Positions 1 through 7,713 of a DNA stretch of 64,000 nt are shown here, one piece after another. Positions within the stretch are counted from its first letter, which is position 1. Every line of letters starts with the position of its first letter. This DNA comes from Pandoraea vervacti (GTDB taxonomy: Bacteria > Pseudomonadota > Gammaproteobacteria > Burkholderiales > Burkholderiaceae): assembly GCF_000934605.2 (NCBI RefSeq), contig NZ_CP010897.2:4960001-5024000 (forward strand). Direction: 5' to 3'. The position numbers and the translations under genes were made by a program. The notes under the pieces are model-generated. The model was not told the origin of the DNA. It saw only the letters and a list, made by a program, of their open reading frames with translations, and made no database searches.

Positions 1-1
1 C

Positions 2-349
2 GAGGGGCTCGTCACGACCGAAGACATCATCGAAGAACTCATCGGCGAATTCACGACGAGCGTGCCCGGCGCCGGCGGCAGCCGCTCGGGCTGGACGGCC
101 GAAGGGGAGTGTCTGGTTGGCGGCGGCGTCGGACTGCGCGATCTGAACCGCCGACTGGGACTGCACCTGCCGACCGATGGCCCCAAAACGCTCAACGGCT
201 TGATTCTCGAAGTGCTGCGCGAGATTCCGGAAGCATCCGTCAGTCTGGAGATCGATGGCCTTCGCATGGAAATCGTGCAGATCGACAATCAGGCGATCAA
301 GACCGTGCGCCTGTTCAAACCGGGACCGCGTCCTGCGCACCACGACTGA
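2..349 (+). CDS. HlyC/CorC-family (DUF21/CBS) protein, C-terminal fragment
   Basis: The gene enters from the left edge, so only the last 115 codons are present. The first residues (EGLVTTEDIIEELIGEF) are the end of the second CBS domain, which in this family reads TxEDIxEExxGE. After a short glycine-rich linker comes a CorC/HlyC transporter-associated domain of about 80 residues (ECLVGGGVGLRDLNRRLGL onward), ending at TGA 347-349. Family members are membrane proteins linked to Mg/Co efflux or tolerance, with an N-terminal DUF21 membrane domain that would lie left of the window. Family placement is firm; the substrate cannot be judged from this fragment. Confidence 0.8.
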   Translation, partial: EGLVTTEDIIEELIGEFTTSVPGAGGSRSGWTAEGECLVGGGVGLRDLNRRLGLHLPTDGPKTLNGLILEVLREIPEASVSLEIDGLRMEIVQIDNQAIKTVRLFKPGPRPAHHD

Positions 350-515
350 GTCGTGAGCGTGCGATGAAGCGTATCGACTTGCGAACTGCGTGAATCGATC
401 GCGTCACCTTCGCTCACTGCACGTCACACGAGGGCATTTTTCGGTTTTTTCCGATTGAGTCGTCGCAGGGTTGCGTCGAGACTGAAGCTTCACGCAGCTC
501 TCGCCGGACCCTGTC

Positions 516-1739
516 ATGTCGCACTCAGCCGCTCTCTCGAACGACACCACGCCGTCGGTAAATCATCGCGCATCGGCCTCAAACCCTGCCATCCCCCACC
601 CCTTCGACCCTGGCGCACCCAAGGCCACCACGCCGCTGCAATGCCTTGAAGAGATATTGAGCGACGCGGTGCGCGCCGGTGCGTCGGACGTGCATTTCGA
701 GCCGATGGCGCAACGCTTTCGCGTGCGCCTGCGTATCGATGGGCGCCTGCAGGAATACCGTGACGTTCCCTTGCCGTGGCGCGACATGCTCGTCTCACGC
801 CTGAAGGTGCTCGCGAATCTGGACATTGCGCAGAAGCGTTTGCCGCAAGATGGACGCATGCTCTGGCGTGAGGCCGGAGAGCCGGTCGAGTGCCGCGTGA
901 GCGCGCTGCCGACACTGCACGGTGAAAAACTCGTGGTGCGGTTACTCGATGGCGCAAAGGTACCGCTCTCACTCGAGGGTCTGGGCTATACACCGACGCA
1001 GTACCTCGCCTTGACACGGGCGATCGCGTGTCCACACGGGATGATCCTGCTCACCGGTCCGACCGGTAGCGGCAAGACCGTCTCGCTGTACAGCTGCCTG
1101 CGACGTCTGAACGACGCCTCGCGCAATATCGTCACCATCGAGGACCCCGTGGAAATTCGCCTGCCGGGCGTCACGCAGGTCAATCTCAACGAGCGCGCCG
1201 GACTCGACTTCGCAACGGCGTTGCGCGCCTTTCTCCGGCAAGATCCCGACGTGCTCGTCGTCGGGGAGATTCGCGATGCGCAGACCGCGGAGATTGCCGT
1301 GCAGGCGGCCCAGACGGGCCATCTCGTATTCGCCACGGTGCACGCAAACGACGCGCCAAGCACGCTCGCACGGCTCTTCGACCTCGGTGTCGCGCCTTTC
1401 AATCTCTCGTCGACGCTGCTGCTCATCAGTGCGCAGCGCTTGCTCAGGCGCCGATGTCCTGCCGGGTGCGCGCCGGGCAACGCAACGGGGGATGGCCAAC
1501 GCAGCACCCACGCGTGCATGCGGTGCCGCGGCAGCGGCTTTGCAGGACGCGTGGGCGCGTTTCAGGTGATGCCCATCAGCGCCACGCAAGCCATCAACAT
1601 CTCGCAGGCACGCAGCCCGCACGAACTGGCGGCGCAAGCCCAAAGCGAAGGCGTGATGACGTTGCGCGAGTCGGGACTATGGCACGTCGAGGCGGGAACC
1701 GTTAGCCAGGAGGATGTCGATGCCACGACGCCTGCCTGA
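516..1739 (+). CDS. pilB: PilB/GspE-family type IV pilus assembly ATPase, short form
   Basis: Secretion/pilus ATPase of 407 residues. Visible motifs: Walker A GPTGSGKT (181-188), Asp-box/Walker B DPDVLVVGEIRD (243-254), His box GHLVFATVHAND (268-279), and a degenerate cysteine cluster at 314-337 (CPAGC, then CMRC) where family members carry a zinc-binding CxxC pair. It is much shorter than a usual PilB (about 570) because the N-terminal GspE/PilB N1 domain is missing; the protein starts almost directly in the N2/ATPase region. It is followed by pilC and pilD, so a role powering pilin polymerisation at the inner membrane is inferred. A HofB-like or competence-pilus ATPase is an alternative reading. 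Confidence 0.8.
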   Translation: MSHSAALSNDTTPSVNHRASASNPAIPHPFDPGAPKATTPLQCLEEILSDAVRAGASDVHFEPMAQRFRVRLRIDGRLQEYRDVPLPWRDMLVSRLKVLANLDIAQKRLPQDGRMLWREAGEPVECRVSALPTLHGEKLVVRLLDGAKVPLSLEGLGYTPTQYLALTRAIACPHGMILLTGPTGSGKTVSLYSCLRRLNDASRNIVTIEDPVEIRLPGVTQVNLNERAGLDFATALRAFLRQDPDVLVVGEIRDAQTAEIAVQAAQTGHLVFATVHANDAPSTLARLFDLGVAPFNLSSTLLLISAQRLLRRRCPAGCAPGNATGDGQRSTHACMRCRGSGFAGRVGAFQVMPISATQAINISQARSPHELAAQAQSEGVMTLRESGLWHVEAGTVSQEDVDATTPA

Positions 1740-1811
1740 ACCGGAATCGAACCCGAAATCGAACGGCAATTGCCGCACGCAACTCGGGCGCACATCTGCC
1801 GGAGATGCCTC

Positions 1812-3038
1812 ATGTCTCGAATGATCCGGCCACGCCAGTGGCACTGGCAGGGGCGCGAGGCCGATGGCCAACGCCGACGCGGGGAATGGGTCGCGCACGG
1901 CGAGGCGGCGGTGCGTCTGGCGTTGCGTCGGCAATATCCGCAGATGACGATTACGCACGTAGCGCCGGGACGTCGACAGACTCCTTCGGCACGCACCCGA
2001 TCGGCGGATGCGTCCGATCTCGTGCGGCGCCTCGCTACGCTGATCGGTGCAGGCGTGCCACTGAGCGCCGCGCTCGATGTACTGGCGCGCGGCGCGCACA
2101 CCCGGGGGCTCAAGCGCCTGGCGTCCCGCATTGCGCAGGATGTCGCACAGGGACATCCGCTGGCGCTGGCCATGGCGCGGGCGAGCCATCGGTTCGGCAG
2201 CGTCGATTGTCAGTTGATCGCGGCGGCCGAGCTGAGCGGACAACTTGGCCCGACGCTGGCGCGCCTGAGCGCACACTACGATCATGCGAAAGGCATACGC
2301 GACAAACTGCAACGCGCGCTCACGTACCCCCTCACCGTGCTAGCGGTAGCGCTCGCCGTTATCGCCGCGCTGCTGCAATGGGTGATCCCGGAGTTCGAGC
2401 GTCTGTTCGCGAGTGCGGCCGGCGGCGGCTTGCCCTTACCGCTCCTGACTCGCTGGCTGATCGATCTCTCCCGGGCATCACTGAACAACGGACCTTGGGT
2501 GCTCGCATGTGCGGGTGCGGCGGGGTTGATCCTTGCTGCTGCCGTGCGGCGCAGTCCCCGAATGCGACGGCAGCGAGACCGCTGCCTGCTGCACTTGCCG
2601 GGTGCGGGCAGGATCATCCATATGATGAGCGCCGCGCGCTGGGCCAGAACCTTGGGCACGCTGCTCGATGCAGGCGTCGCGCTGCCCGACGCCATGGACG
2701 CCGCCGCCAGCGCCTGCGGCAATCTCGTCATGCAGCACGCCGCACACGAAGTGCATCGAAAGGTCGCGCGTGGCGCCCGGTTGGCGACGTGCCTGGAGGC
2801 GGATGCCCGTTGGCCGCTGGCGATAGCGCAACTGGTCGTGATCGGGGAGGAATCGGGTACACTCGGGCGCATGCTCAACCAGGCCGCCGGCTTGCTCGAC
2901 GAAGAAGCGTCGCATGCGCTGGTCAGTACCTGCGCCACGCTCGAACCCATGATGATTACGTTTCTCGGCCTGCTGATCGGCGGCATGGTCCTTGCCATGT
3001 ACCTGCCGATGTTCCAACTCGGATATGGTGTCGCATGA
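1812..3038 (+). CDS. pilC: PilC/GspF-family inner-membrane platform protein
   Basis: Inner-membrane platform protein of type IV pili or type II secretion, 408 residues. Two GspF repeats are visible, one over the first half (SADASDLVRRLATLIGAGVP onward) and one in the second half (ARWARTLGTLLDAGVALPDA onward). Each is followed by hydrophobic segments, and the protein ends with a strong membrane helix (MMITFLGLLIGGMVLAMYLP). Start chosen at ATG 1812 with GGAG at 1801-1804; an upstream ATG at 1770 lacks a ribosome site and would add 14 atypical residues. Its stop overlaps the pilD start (ATGA, 3035-3038), suggesting translational coupling. Confidence 0.85.
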   Translation: MSRMIRPRQWHWQGREADGQRRRGEWVAHGEAAVRLALRRQYPQMTITHVAPGRRQTPSARTRSADASDLVRRLATLIGAGVPLSAALDVLARGAHTRGLKRLASRIAQDVAQGHPLALAMARASHRFGSVDCQLIAAAELSGQLGPTLARLSAHYDHAKGIRDKLQRALTYPLTVLAVALAVIAALLQWVIPEFERLFASAAGGGLPLPLLTRWLIDLSRASLNNGPWVLACAGAAGLILAAAVRRSPRMRRQRDRCLLHLPGAGRIIHMMSAARWARTLGTLLDAGVALPDAMDAAASACGNLVMQHAAHEVHRKVARGARLATCLEADARWPLAIAQLVVIGEESGTLGRMLNQAAGLLDEEASHALVSTCATLEPMMITFLGLLIGGMVLAMYLPMFQLGYGVA

Positions 3039-3934
3039 ACGCCCTCGATGGCTACGCTGAGCTGCTTCTCGTCGACTGGCTCGCCCAACTCGCGCCTCAC
3101 TGGCGTCTCGCGATCTTCGCGATCGCCGGCGCCATTGCCGGACTGCTGCTGAACGTCGTCGTGCGTCGCGTACCGGCGGCGATCGAGCGCGCATGGTTGG
3201 AAGAACTTCAGGCCGCGGAGACCACCGACGGCGCGCCAGCCGCTGCGGCGGCCTCAGCACCATCCGCACCATCCGCACCATCCGCACCATCCGTTCCAAC
3301 GACACCGCTTGCGCTCGCGCCGGGCGCGAAACTCCCGGAAATCGGCGCGGCGGCGCTTCCCACCGCATCAACAGACGCCGCACCGTCGCGCCGCTGGCAA
3401 CTCGCGCTGCTCAGCGGTGCGCTCAGCGCCGCCATATCCTGGCGCTTCGGCCCCACGTGGCAGAGCATCGGTGCGCTCGGACTGGTGTGGACGCTCATCG
3501 CGCTCGCTTATATCGATCACGACACACAGCTGTTGCCGGACATTCTCACGCTGCCGCTCCTCTGGGCCGGACTACTCTGCAATCTCGGTCACTGGTTTGC
3601 CGCCTTGCCGTCGGCTGTGATCGGCGCTGCCGCCGGATACCTGAGTCTGTGGGCCATGTACTGGGTGTACTGGTGCGTGCGTCGACGCGAAGGCATGGGC
3701 TTCGGCGACTTCAAACTTTTCGCGGCGCTCGGCGCCTGGTTCGGCTGGACGGCGCTGCCCCAAATCCTGCTGGTCGCCTGCCTGCTCGCCATCGTCTTCG
3801 CCGGGAGCGCCTGGCTGATGGGGCGCCTGCGTAGTGATCAGATGTTTCCTTTCGGCGCGTTTCTTGCTGCCGCAGGCGTTGTCACGCTCTTTGGCGGCGA
3901 CGGCCTGATGCTTTGGATCGGAGGAGCTCCATGA
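3035..3934 (+). CDS. pilD: Prepilin leader peptidase (A24 family), zinc-finger-less form
   Basis: Membrane aspartyl protease that removes prepilin leaders, 299 residues. Catalytic aspartates lie in YIDHDTQLLPD (Asp161) and GMGFGDFKL (Asp225), within a set of about seven hydrophobic segments. The N-terminal LNVVVRRVP resembles the start of the PilD methylase domain. The paired CxxC zinc motif normally found near residues 70-100 is absent: residues 60-118 are an Ala/Ser/Pro-rich stretch without cysteine, partly coded by a 9-bp tandem repeat. N-methylation may therefore be lost or altered (inference). The start overlaps the pilC stop and the stop overlaps the coaE start. Confidence 0.85.
   Translation: MNALDGYAELLLVDWLAQLAPHWRLAIFAIAGAIAGLLLNVVVRRVPAAIERAWLEELQAAETTDGAPAAAAASAPSAPSAPSAPSVPTTPLALAPGAKLPEIGAAALPTASTDAAPSRRWQLALLSGALSAAISWRFGPTWQSIGALGLVWTLIALAYIDHDTQLLPDILTLPLLWAGLLCNLGHWFAALPSAVIGAAAGYLSLWAMYWVYWCVRRREGMGFGDFKLFAALGAWFGWTALPQILLVACLLAIVFAGSAWLMGRLRSDQMFPFGAFLAAAGVVTLFGGDGLMLWIGGAP
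3257..3292 (+). repeat. 9-bp tandem repeat inside pilD (4 copies)
   Basis: Four perfect copies of GCACCATCC, in frame, coding a repeated Ala-Pro-Ser unit in the low-complexity linker that replaces the PilD zinc finger. A fifth degenerate copy follows. Copy-number change would keep the reading frame. Confidence 0.9.
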
Positions 3935-4545
3935 CTTACGCCATCGGCCTGACCGGCGGCATCGGCAGCGGCAAGACCACTGTCGCCAATCTGTTCGCCA
4001 CTCACGGTATCGCGATCATCGACACCGATGCGATCGCGCACAGCATTACCGCGCCCGGGGGCGCCGCGATGCCGGCGATTCGTCGCGCGTTCGGCGACAC
4101 CTTCGTCGCACCGGACGGCTCGCTCGACCGTGCGCGCATGCGCGAGGCGGTCTTTTCCGACGATGCGGCAAAAGCCCGTTTGGAAGCCATCACCCATCCG
4201 CTGATTCGTACGGAGTGCGAGCGGGCGGCGGCCGAAGCCGACGGGCCGTATCTGATTTTCGTCGTACCGCTGTTGGTCGAATCGGGAACGTGGCGCGAGC
4301 GCGTGCAGCGCGTTCTCGTCGTCGACTGCACAGAGGAGACGCAGATCGCGCGCGTCATGTCGCGCAATCGCTTCACCCGCGAGCAGGTGCAGGCGATCAT
4401 GGCGCGTCAGGCCTCGCGCGCCCAGCGGCTCGCTGCGGCGGACGACATCATCGACAACGATGTCCAGCATGCGCCGCTCGCGCCACAGGTCGACCGCTTG
4501 CATGCCACCTACCTTCAGCTCGCGAAACTGACCGGCGGCGAATAG
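3931..4545 (+). CDS. coaE: Dephospho-CoA kinase
   Basis: Last step of coenzyme A synthesis: ATP-dependent phosphorylation of the 3'-hydroxyl of dephospho-CoA. The 204-residue protein opens with the family signature ending in the P-loop GGIGSGKT (9-16), then has the conserved DTDAIAH and ITHPLIR segments; length is typical. Start at ATG 3931 fits a GGAGGA ribosome site at 3920-3925 and overlaps the pilD stop by four bases; the in-frame ATG at 3913 lies inside pilD. The pilBCD-coaE-zapD-yacG order is common in beta- and gamma-proteobacteria. Confidence 0.96.
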   Translation: MTYAIGLTGGIGSGKTTVANLFATHGIAIIDTDAIAHSITAPGGAAMPAIRRAFGDTFVAPDGSLDRARMREAVFSDDAAKARLEAITHPLIRTECERAAAEADGPYLIFVVPLLVESGTWRERVQRVLVVDCTEETQIARVMSRNRFTREQVQAIMARQASRAQRLAAADDIIDNDVQHAPLAPQVDRLHATYLQLAKLTGGE

Positions 4546-4570
4546 GGTCCGAGGTGGGCGCGAATAGGGA

Positions 4571-4614
4571 AGCGAAGTGGGTGTGAAGCGGGTGTGAAGC
4601 GGGGGCGAAGCGGG
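4571..4614 (+). repeat. 11-bp tandem repeat between coaE and zapD (4 copies)
   Basis: Four 11-bp units, two identical (TGTGAAGCGGG) flanked by two degenerate ones, lie in the 283-bp gap between coaE and zapD. No coding function is apparent. It is a possible variable-number locus. Confidence 0.8.
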
Positions 4615-4755
4615 GACGCTGGTGTGGCTGTCGATGAGGGGTACGGGGGCAGGTGCAGGGTATGGGGGCATGGCGCGACTCAGCGGCAAATCGAGTTTGA
4701 TGAGCATTTCGTGCAGAAGTCTCGCCGTTTGCCCTCGATTGAGCGCCGACTCGCG

Positions 4756-4785
4756 TTGCAACGCGACAGTTTCCCGCATTAGAAT
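4756..4785 (+). promoter_or_regulatory. Candidate sigma70 promoter for zapD-yacG
   Basis: TTGCAA at 4756-4761 and TAGAAT at 4780-4785 are separated by 18 bp and lie 44 bp upstream of the zapD start. The match is 4/6 and 5/6 to consensus. It suggests zapD-yacG can be transcribed independently of the pil-coaE unit. Confidence 0.45.
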
Positions 4786-4828
4786 GTCGCCATTACGCTG
4801 AAAAGCGCCAACTTTTGGGCCAACGCGC

Positions 4829-5584
4829 TTGATCCTGTACGAATATCCGCTCAACGAACGCATTCGCACGCTGCTTCGGCTAGAAGAGCTGTTCGGGCGC
4901 TTTGCCTTTTTCGTCGGACAGGATCAGCCGCTCGATCATCATGCGGCCCTGATCACGATGTTCGAGATTGCCGACATCGCCGGTCGCACCGATCTGAAGA
5001 ACGAACTGGTCAAGGAACTCGACCGGCAACGTCAGACGCTGCAGACCTACCGCGGCAACCCCGATATCGCCTCCGACGCGCTCGAACAATTCATCGGCGA
5101 AGTCGAGCTCGCGATTGCGAACCTCAACCAGATTCCCGGCAAGCCCGGCCAGCATCTGAACGACAACGAATGGCTTGCCAGCATTCGCAGCCGCTCGGTG
5201 ATTCCTGGCGGTACCTGCCGTTTCGACCTGCCCTCGTATTACGCATGGCGTCATAACGATGCCGAACAGCGCCGTCACGACATCGATAAGTGGATTGGTC
5301 CGCTGTTCCCGATTCGCGACGCCATCGGTATCGTACTGGGCCTCGCGCGCGAATCCGGCCATGCCAGCAAGGCCATGGCGCAGCAGGGCAGCTATCAGCA
5401 GATGCTCACGGGACGCGTGTATCAACTGATGCAGGTGCGCGTTGCGGCAGACCTTCGCGTGATTCCGGAAGCCAGCGCCAACAAGTACATGCTGTGGGTG
5501 CGCTTTACGACACAGGACGGCGATCTGAAACCGCGTCCGGTCGACAGCGATGTGCCGTTCCTGCTGACCCTTTGCAATCTGTAA
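4829..5584 (+). CDS. zapD: Cell division protein ZapD (YacF)
   Basis: FtsZ-associated protein that cross-links and bundles FtsZ filaments at the Z-ring. The 251-residue protein has the family N-terminus YEYPLNERIRTLLRLEELF and the conserved block NEWLASIRSRSVIPGGTC, ending in LLTLCNL. The start codon is TTG at 4829; there is no ATG that keeps the conserved N-terminus, so a non-ATG start is needed. yacG follows three bases after the stop. Functionally it complements the dcw cluster found further right. Confidence 0.92.
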   Translation: MILYEYPLNERIRTLLRLEELFGRFAFFVGQDQPLDHHAALITMFEIADIAGRTDLKNELVKELDRQRQTLQTYRGNPDIASDALEQFIGEVELAIANLNQIPGKPGQHLNDNEWLASIRSRSVIPGGTCRFDLPSYYAWRHNDAEQRRHDIDKWIGPLFPIRDAIGIVLGLARESGHASKAMAQQGSYQQMLTGRVYQLMQVRVAADLRVIPEASANKYMLWVRFTTQDGDLKPRPVDSDVPFLLTLCNL

Positions 5585-5587
5585 GCC

Positions 5588-5782
5588 ATGACGAGCGTCG
5601 TGAACTGTCCGACCTGCGGCAAGAAGGTCGTTTGGGAGCCGCAGTCCAAATTCCGCCCCTTCTGCTCCGAGCGCTGCAAGCAGATCGATATGGGCGCATG
5701 GGCCGCCGAGAAATACACGATCCCCGCCGAGTCGCCCGAAGATCCGCCGCAGGAATCACCGCTCGACCCGACCCAGCGCTGA
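5588..5782 (+). CDS. yacG: DNA gyrase inhibitor YacG, zinc protein
   Basis: Small zinc-binding protein of 64 residues; the E. coli homologue binds GyrB and blocks DNA binding. The four zinc ligands are visible as C7, C10, C26 and C30 (CPTCGKK and FCSERC). The C-terminus is acidic and proline-rich, as usual. It sits three bases after zapD and ends 58 bp before a strong terminator, so it is the last gene of the unit. Confidence 0.93.
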   Translation: MTSVVNCPTCGKKVVWEPQSKFRPFCSERCKQIDMGAWAAEKYTIPAESPEDPPQESPLDPTQR

Positions 5783-5840
5783 TATCGAGCTGCACGGCAA
5801 CGCCGTGATGCGCTAATGGGCATCGTCAGCACCAAAGAAA

Positions 5841-5866
5841 AAGGCACCTGACGGTGCCTTTTTTGT
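5841..5866 (+). terminator. Intrinsic terminator after yacG
   Basis: Perfect 8-bp stem AAGGCACC / GGTGCCTT with a TGAC loop, followed by a T run. The A run on the left side means it could also serve the convergent mutT transcript. Confidence 0.9.
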
Positions 5867-5923
5867 ATTTCTGTACTTCAATGTTGCCCGCCTTCGTCAC
5901 ATCGATGGCGATCAACCCATCCA

Positions 5924-5977
5924 GCGACCGTTGCGACCATTGTGACCGCCACGACCGTCACGACCGTCACGACCTTT
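5924..5977. repeat. 9-bp degenerate tandem repeat between yacG and mutT (6 copies)
   Basis: Six consecutive 9-bp units with the core NNGACCNNN, two of them identical (ACGACCGTC). It lies between the yacG terminator and the mutT stop, outside any gene. Confidence 0.8.
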
Positions 5978-6017
5978 CCGGCCTGCGACATGGGTGACTG
6001 ACATGGGTCGTCATCAA

Positions 6018-6452
6018 TCAGGACCGCTGCGCCAGTTCTTCAGCAAGCCAGGTCAGCGGAGGCAATGCAGCGGGCAGCAACGGCTCGACGCTCACCGGCG
6101 GGTGTTCCCACGCGAGTGCCTGCCCTTCCTTGCCGTGAGGCTCGCCCTGCCACGCCGTCACCTTGCAGAAGTGCAGCCGCACGTACGCATGCGGGTAATC
6201 GTGCTCCAGCACGCGCCACGGGGCGCAGCGCTCGACCGTCACGCCAAGCTCTTCGTGCAGTTCGCGCGCCAATGCGGCAGCTACCGACTCACCCACTTCG
6301 AGCTTGCCGCCGGGGAATTCCCAGTAGCCGGCATAAGGCTTGCCGGCCGGACGCTGCCCGAGCAGCACCGCCCCGTCCGGGCGCACCATCACACCGACGG
6401 CCACTTCCGTGACGGGACGCCCATCGGGCGCAGTTTGCTTCATGTCTGTCAT
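6018..6452 (-). CDS. mutT: Nudix hydrolase, MutT-type 8-oxo-dGTP diphosphatase
   Basis: Removes oxidised guanine nucleotides from the pool. The 144-residue protein has an intact Nudix box at residues 49-71 (G-x5-E-x7-REL-x-EELG, written GKLEVGE and RELHEELGV) and the MutT-like context YAGYWEFPGGK. Start ATG 6452 is used; a second in-frame ATG at 6443 is equally possible and changes only three residues. secA, argJ and the DUF815 ATPase lie upstream on the same strand, echoing the secA-mutT neighbourhood of enterobacteria. Confidence 0.9.
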   Translation of the reverse strand: MTDMKQTAPDGRPVTEVAVGVMVRPDGAVLLGQRPAGKPYAGYWEFPGGKLEVGESVAAALARELHEELGVTVERCAPWRVLEHDYPHAYVRLHFCKVTAWQGEPHGKEGQALAWEHPPVSVEPLLPAALPPLTWLAEELAQRS

Positions 6453-6567
6453 ATTGCGACACCTACCGTATCTCTTGCCTGGACGGGTGGCACGCCGAGC
6501 GCACCGACTTGCAGGTCAGCGCAATGCGACGCCTCGCCACCCAAATTCCGCTCAGTTGCATGGCGTC

Positions 6568-6603
6568 TGAGACGCCTGAGACGCCTAAGACGCTTGCGAC
6601 GCC
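6568..6603. repeat. 9-bp tandem repeat across the end of the DUF815 gene (4 copies)
   Basis: Four 9-bp units (two identical, TGAGACGCC) run across the stop codon of the DUF815 ATPase gene. Repeat expansion here could change the last residues or the stop position of that protein. Confidence 0.7.
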
Positions 6604-7466
6604 CCACGCTGCTTGCCCGCCCAGTCGCGCGCAAACTGGAACGCCACACGCCCTGAGCGCGAACCGCGCTCAAGCGCCCAGATCAATGCCTCCTGACGCG
6701 CACTTTCCGTTTGCTCGGCCGGCACACCGAAGTGCTGCAACCAATGGCCGACGATCGTCAGATAGTCGTCCTGCTTGAACGGATAGAAACTGACCCACAG
6801 CCCGAAGCGCTCGGACAGCGAAATCTTTTCCTCGATCACTTCACCCGGATGAATCTCACCGTCGTCGGTGTGGCGATAGCTCTCGTTGTCCTTCATGTAC
6901 TCCGGCAGCAAGTGACGGCGGTTGGACGTCGCGTAGATCAGCACGTTATCCGATTGGGCAGCCACGGACCCGTCCAGCGCGACCTTGAGTGCCTTGTAGC
7001 CCGATTCGCCGTCTTCGAACGACAGGTCGTCGCAGAAGACGACAAAGCGCTCGGGGCGCTGCGAAATCAGATCGACGATGTCGCCCAGGTCCGTCAGGTC
7101 GTCCTTGTCGACTTCAATCAGACGCAGCCCCTCGGAGGCGTACTGATTCAGACACGCCTTGATGAGCGACGACTTGCCCGTGCCACGCGCACCGGTGAGC
7201 AACACGTTATTGGCCGGCTCGCCGCGCACGAACTGGCGGGTGTTCTGCTCAATCAGCGCCTTCTGACGCTCGATGTTCTGCAAATCGTCCAGCGTGATGG
7301 CCGAGACGTGTGCGACCGGTTGCAGGAAGCCACGCCCCTGCTTCTTGCGCCAGCGAAACGCCGTGGCGACGCTCCAGTCGATCTCGGGGGTAGCCGGAGG
7401 CAGCATCGCCTCCAGCCGTGCCAGCACGCCTTCGGCGCGCGTCAGGAATTGTTCCAGTTTGTCCAT
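6585..7466 (-). CDS. DUF815 family ATP-binding protein
   Basis: AAA-like P-loop ATPase of 293 residues. Walker A GARGTGKSS is at 92-100 and Walker B RFVVFCDDLSF near 139-149; the sensor-like segment VLIYATSNRRHLLPEYM follows. This matches DUF815, a family widespread in proteobacteria with no settled function. The short N-terminal part (about 55 residues) precedes the ATPase core. It lies between argJ and mutT on the same strand, with a 247-bp gap to argJ and a 132-bp gap to mutT, so the position does not define its role. Family assignment is strong; function is unknown. Confidence 0.88.
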   Translation of the reverse strand: MDKLEQFLTRAEGVLARLEAMLPPATPEIDWSVATAFRWRKKQGRGFLQPVAHVSAITLDDLQNIERQKALIEQNTRQFVRGEPANNVLLTGARGTGKSSLIKACLNQYASEGLRLIEVDKDDLTDLGDIVDLISQRPERFVVFCDDLSFEDGESGYKALKVALDGSVAAQSDNVLIYATSNRRHLLPEYMKDNESYRHTDDGEIHPGEVIEEKISLSERFGLWVSFYPFKQDDYLTIVGHWLQHFGVPAEQTESARQEALIWALERGSRSGRVAFQFARDWAGKQRGASQAS

Positions 7467-7713
7467 GCTTCGAAATCCCCGCGCCGCTCACGGGCGCTCG
7501 TGTCGATGCTGCCAGGTGTTGTCGTTTCCCTTCGCTGTGCGCCACGGTGCTTGTGCCACCAACCGACGATGCGTCCGATGCCGAAATACCCGAGGTATCG
7601 AACGCGCCATCTCACCGGCGCAGCGCCGATGCCGGTCAGGCATCGGCTGCCCGCGCCGACGGCCCTCGCCTCCTGTGGGAAGCCGAATGCGATTCAGGCC
7701 GTCGCGTCAGGTC

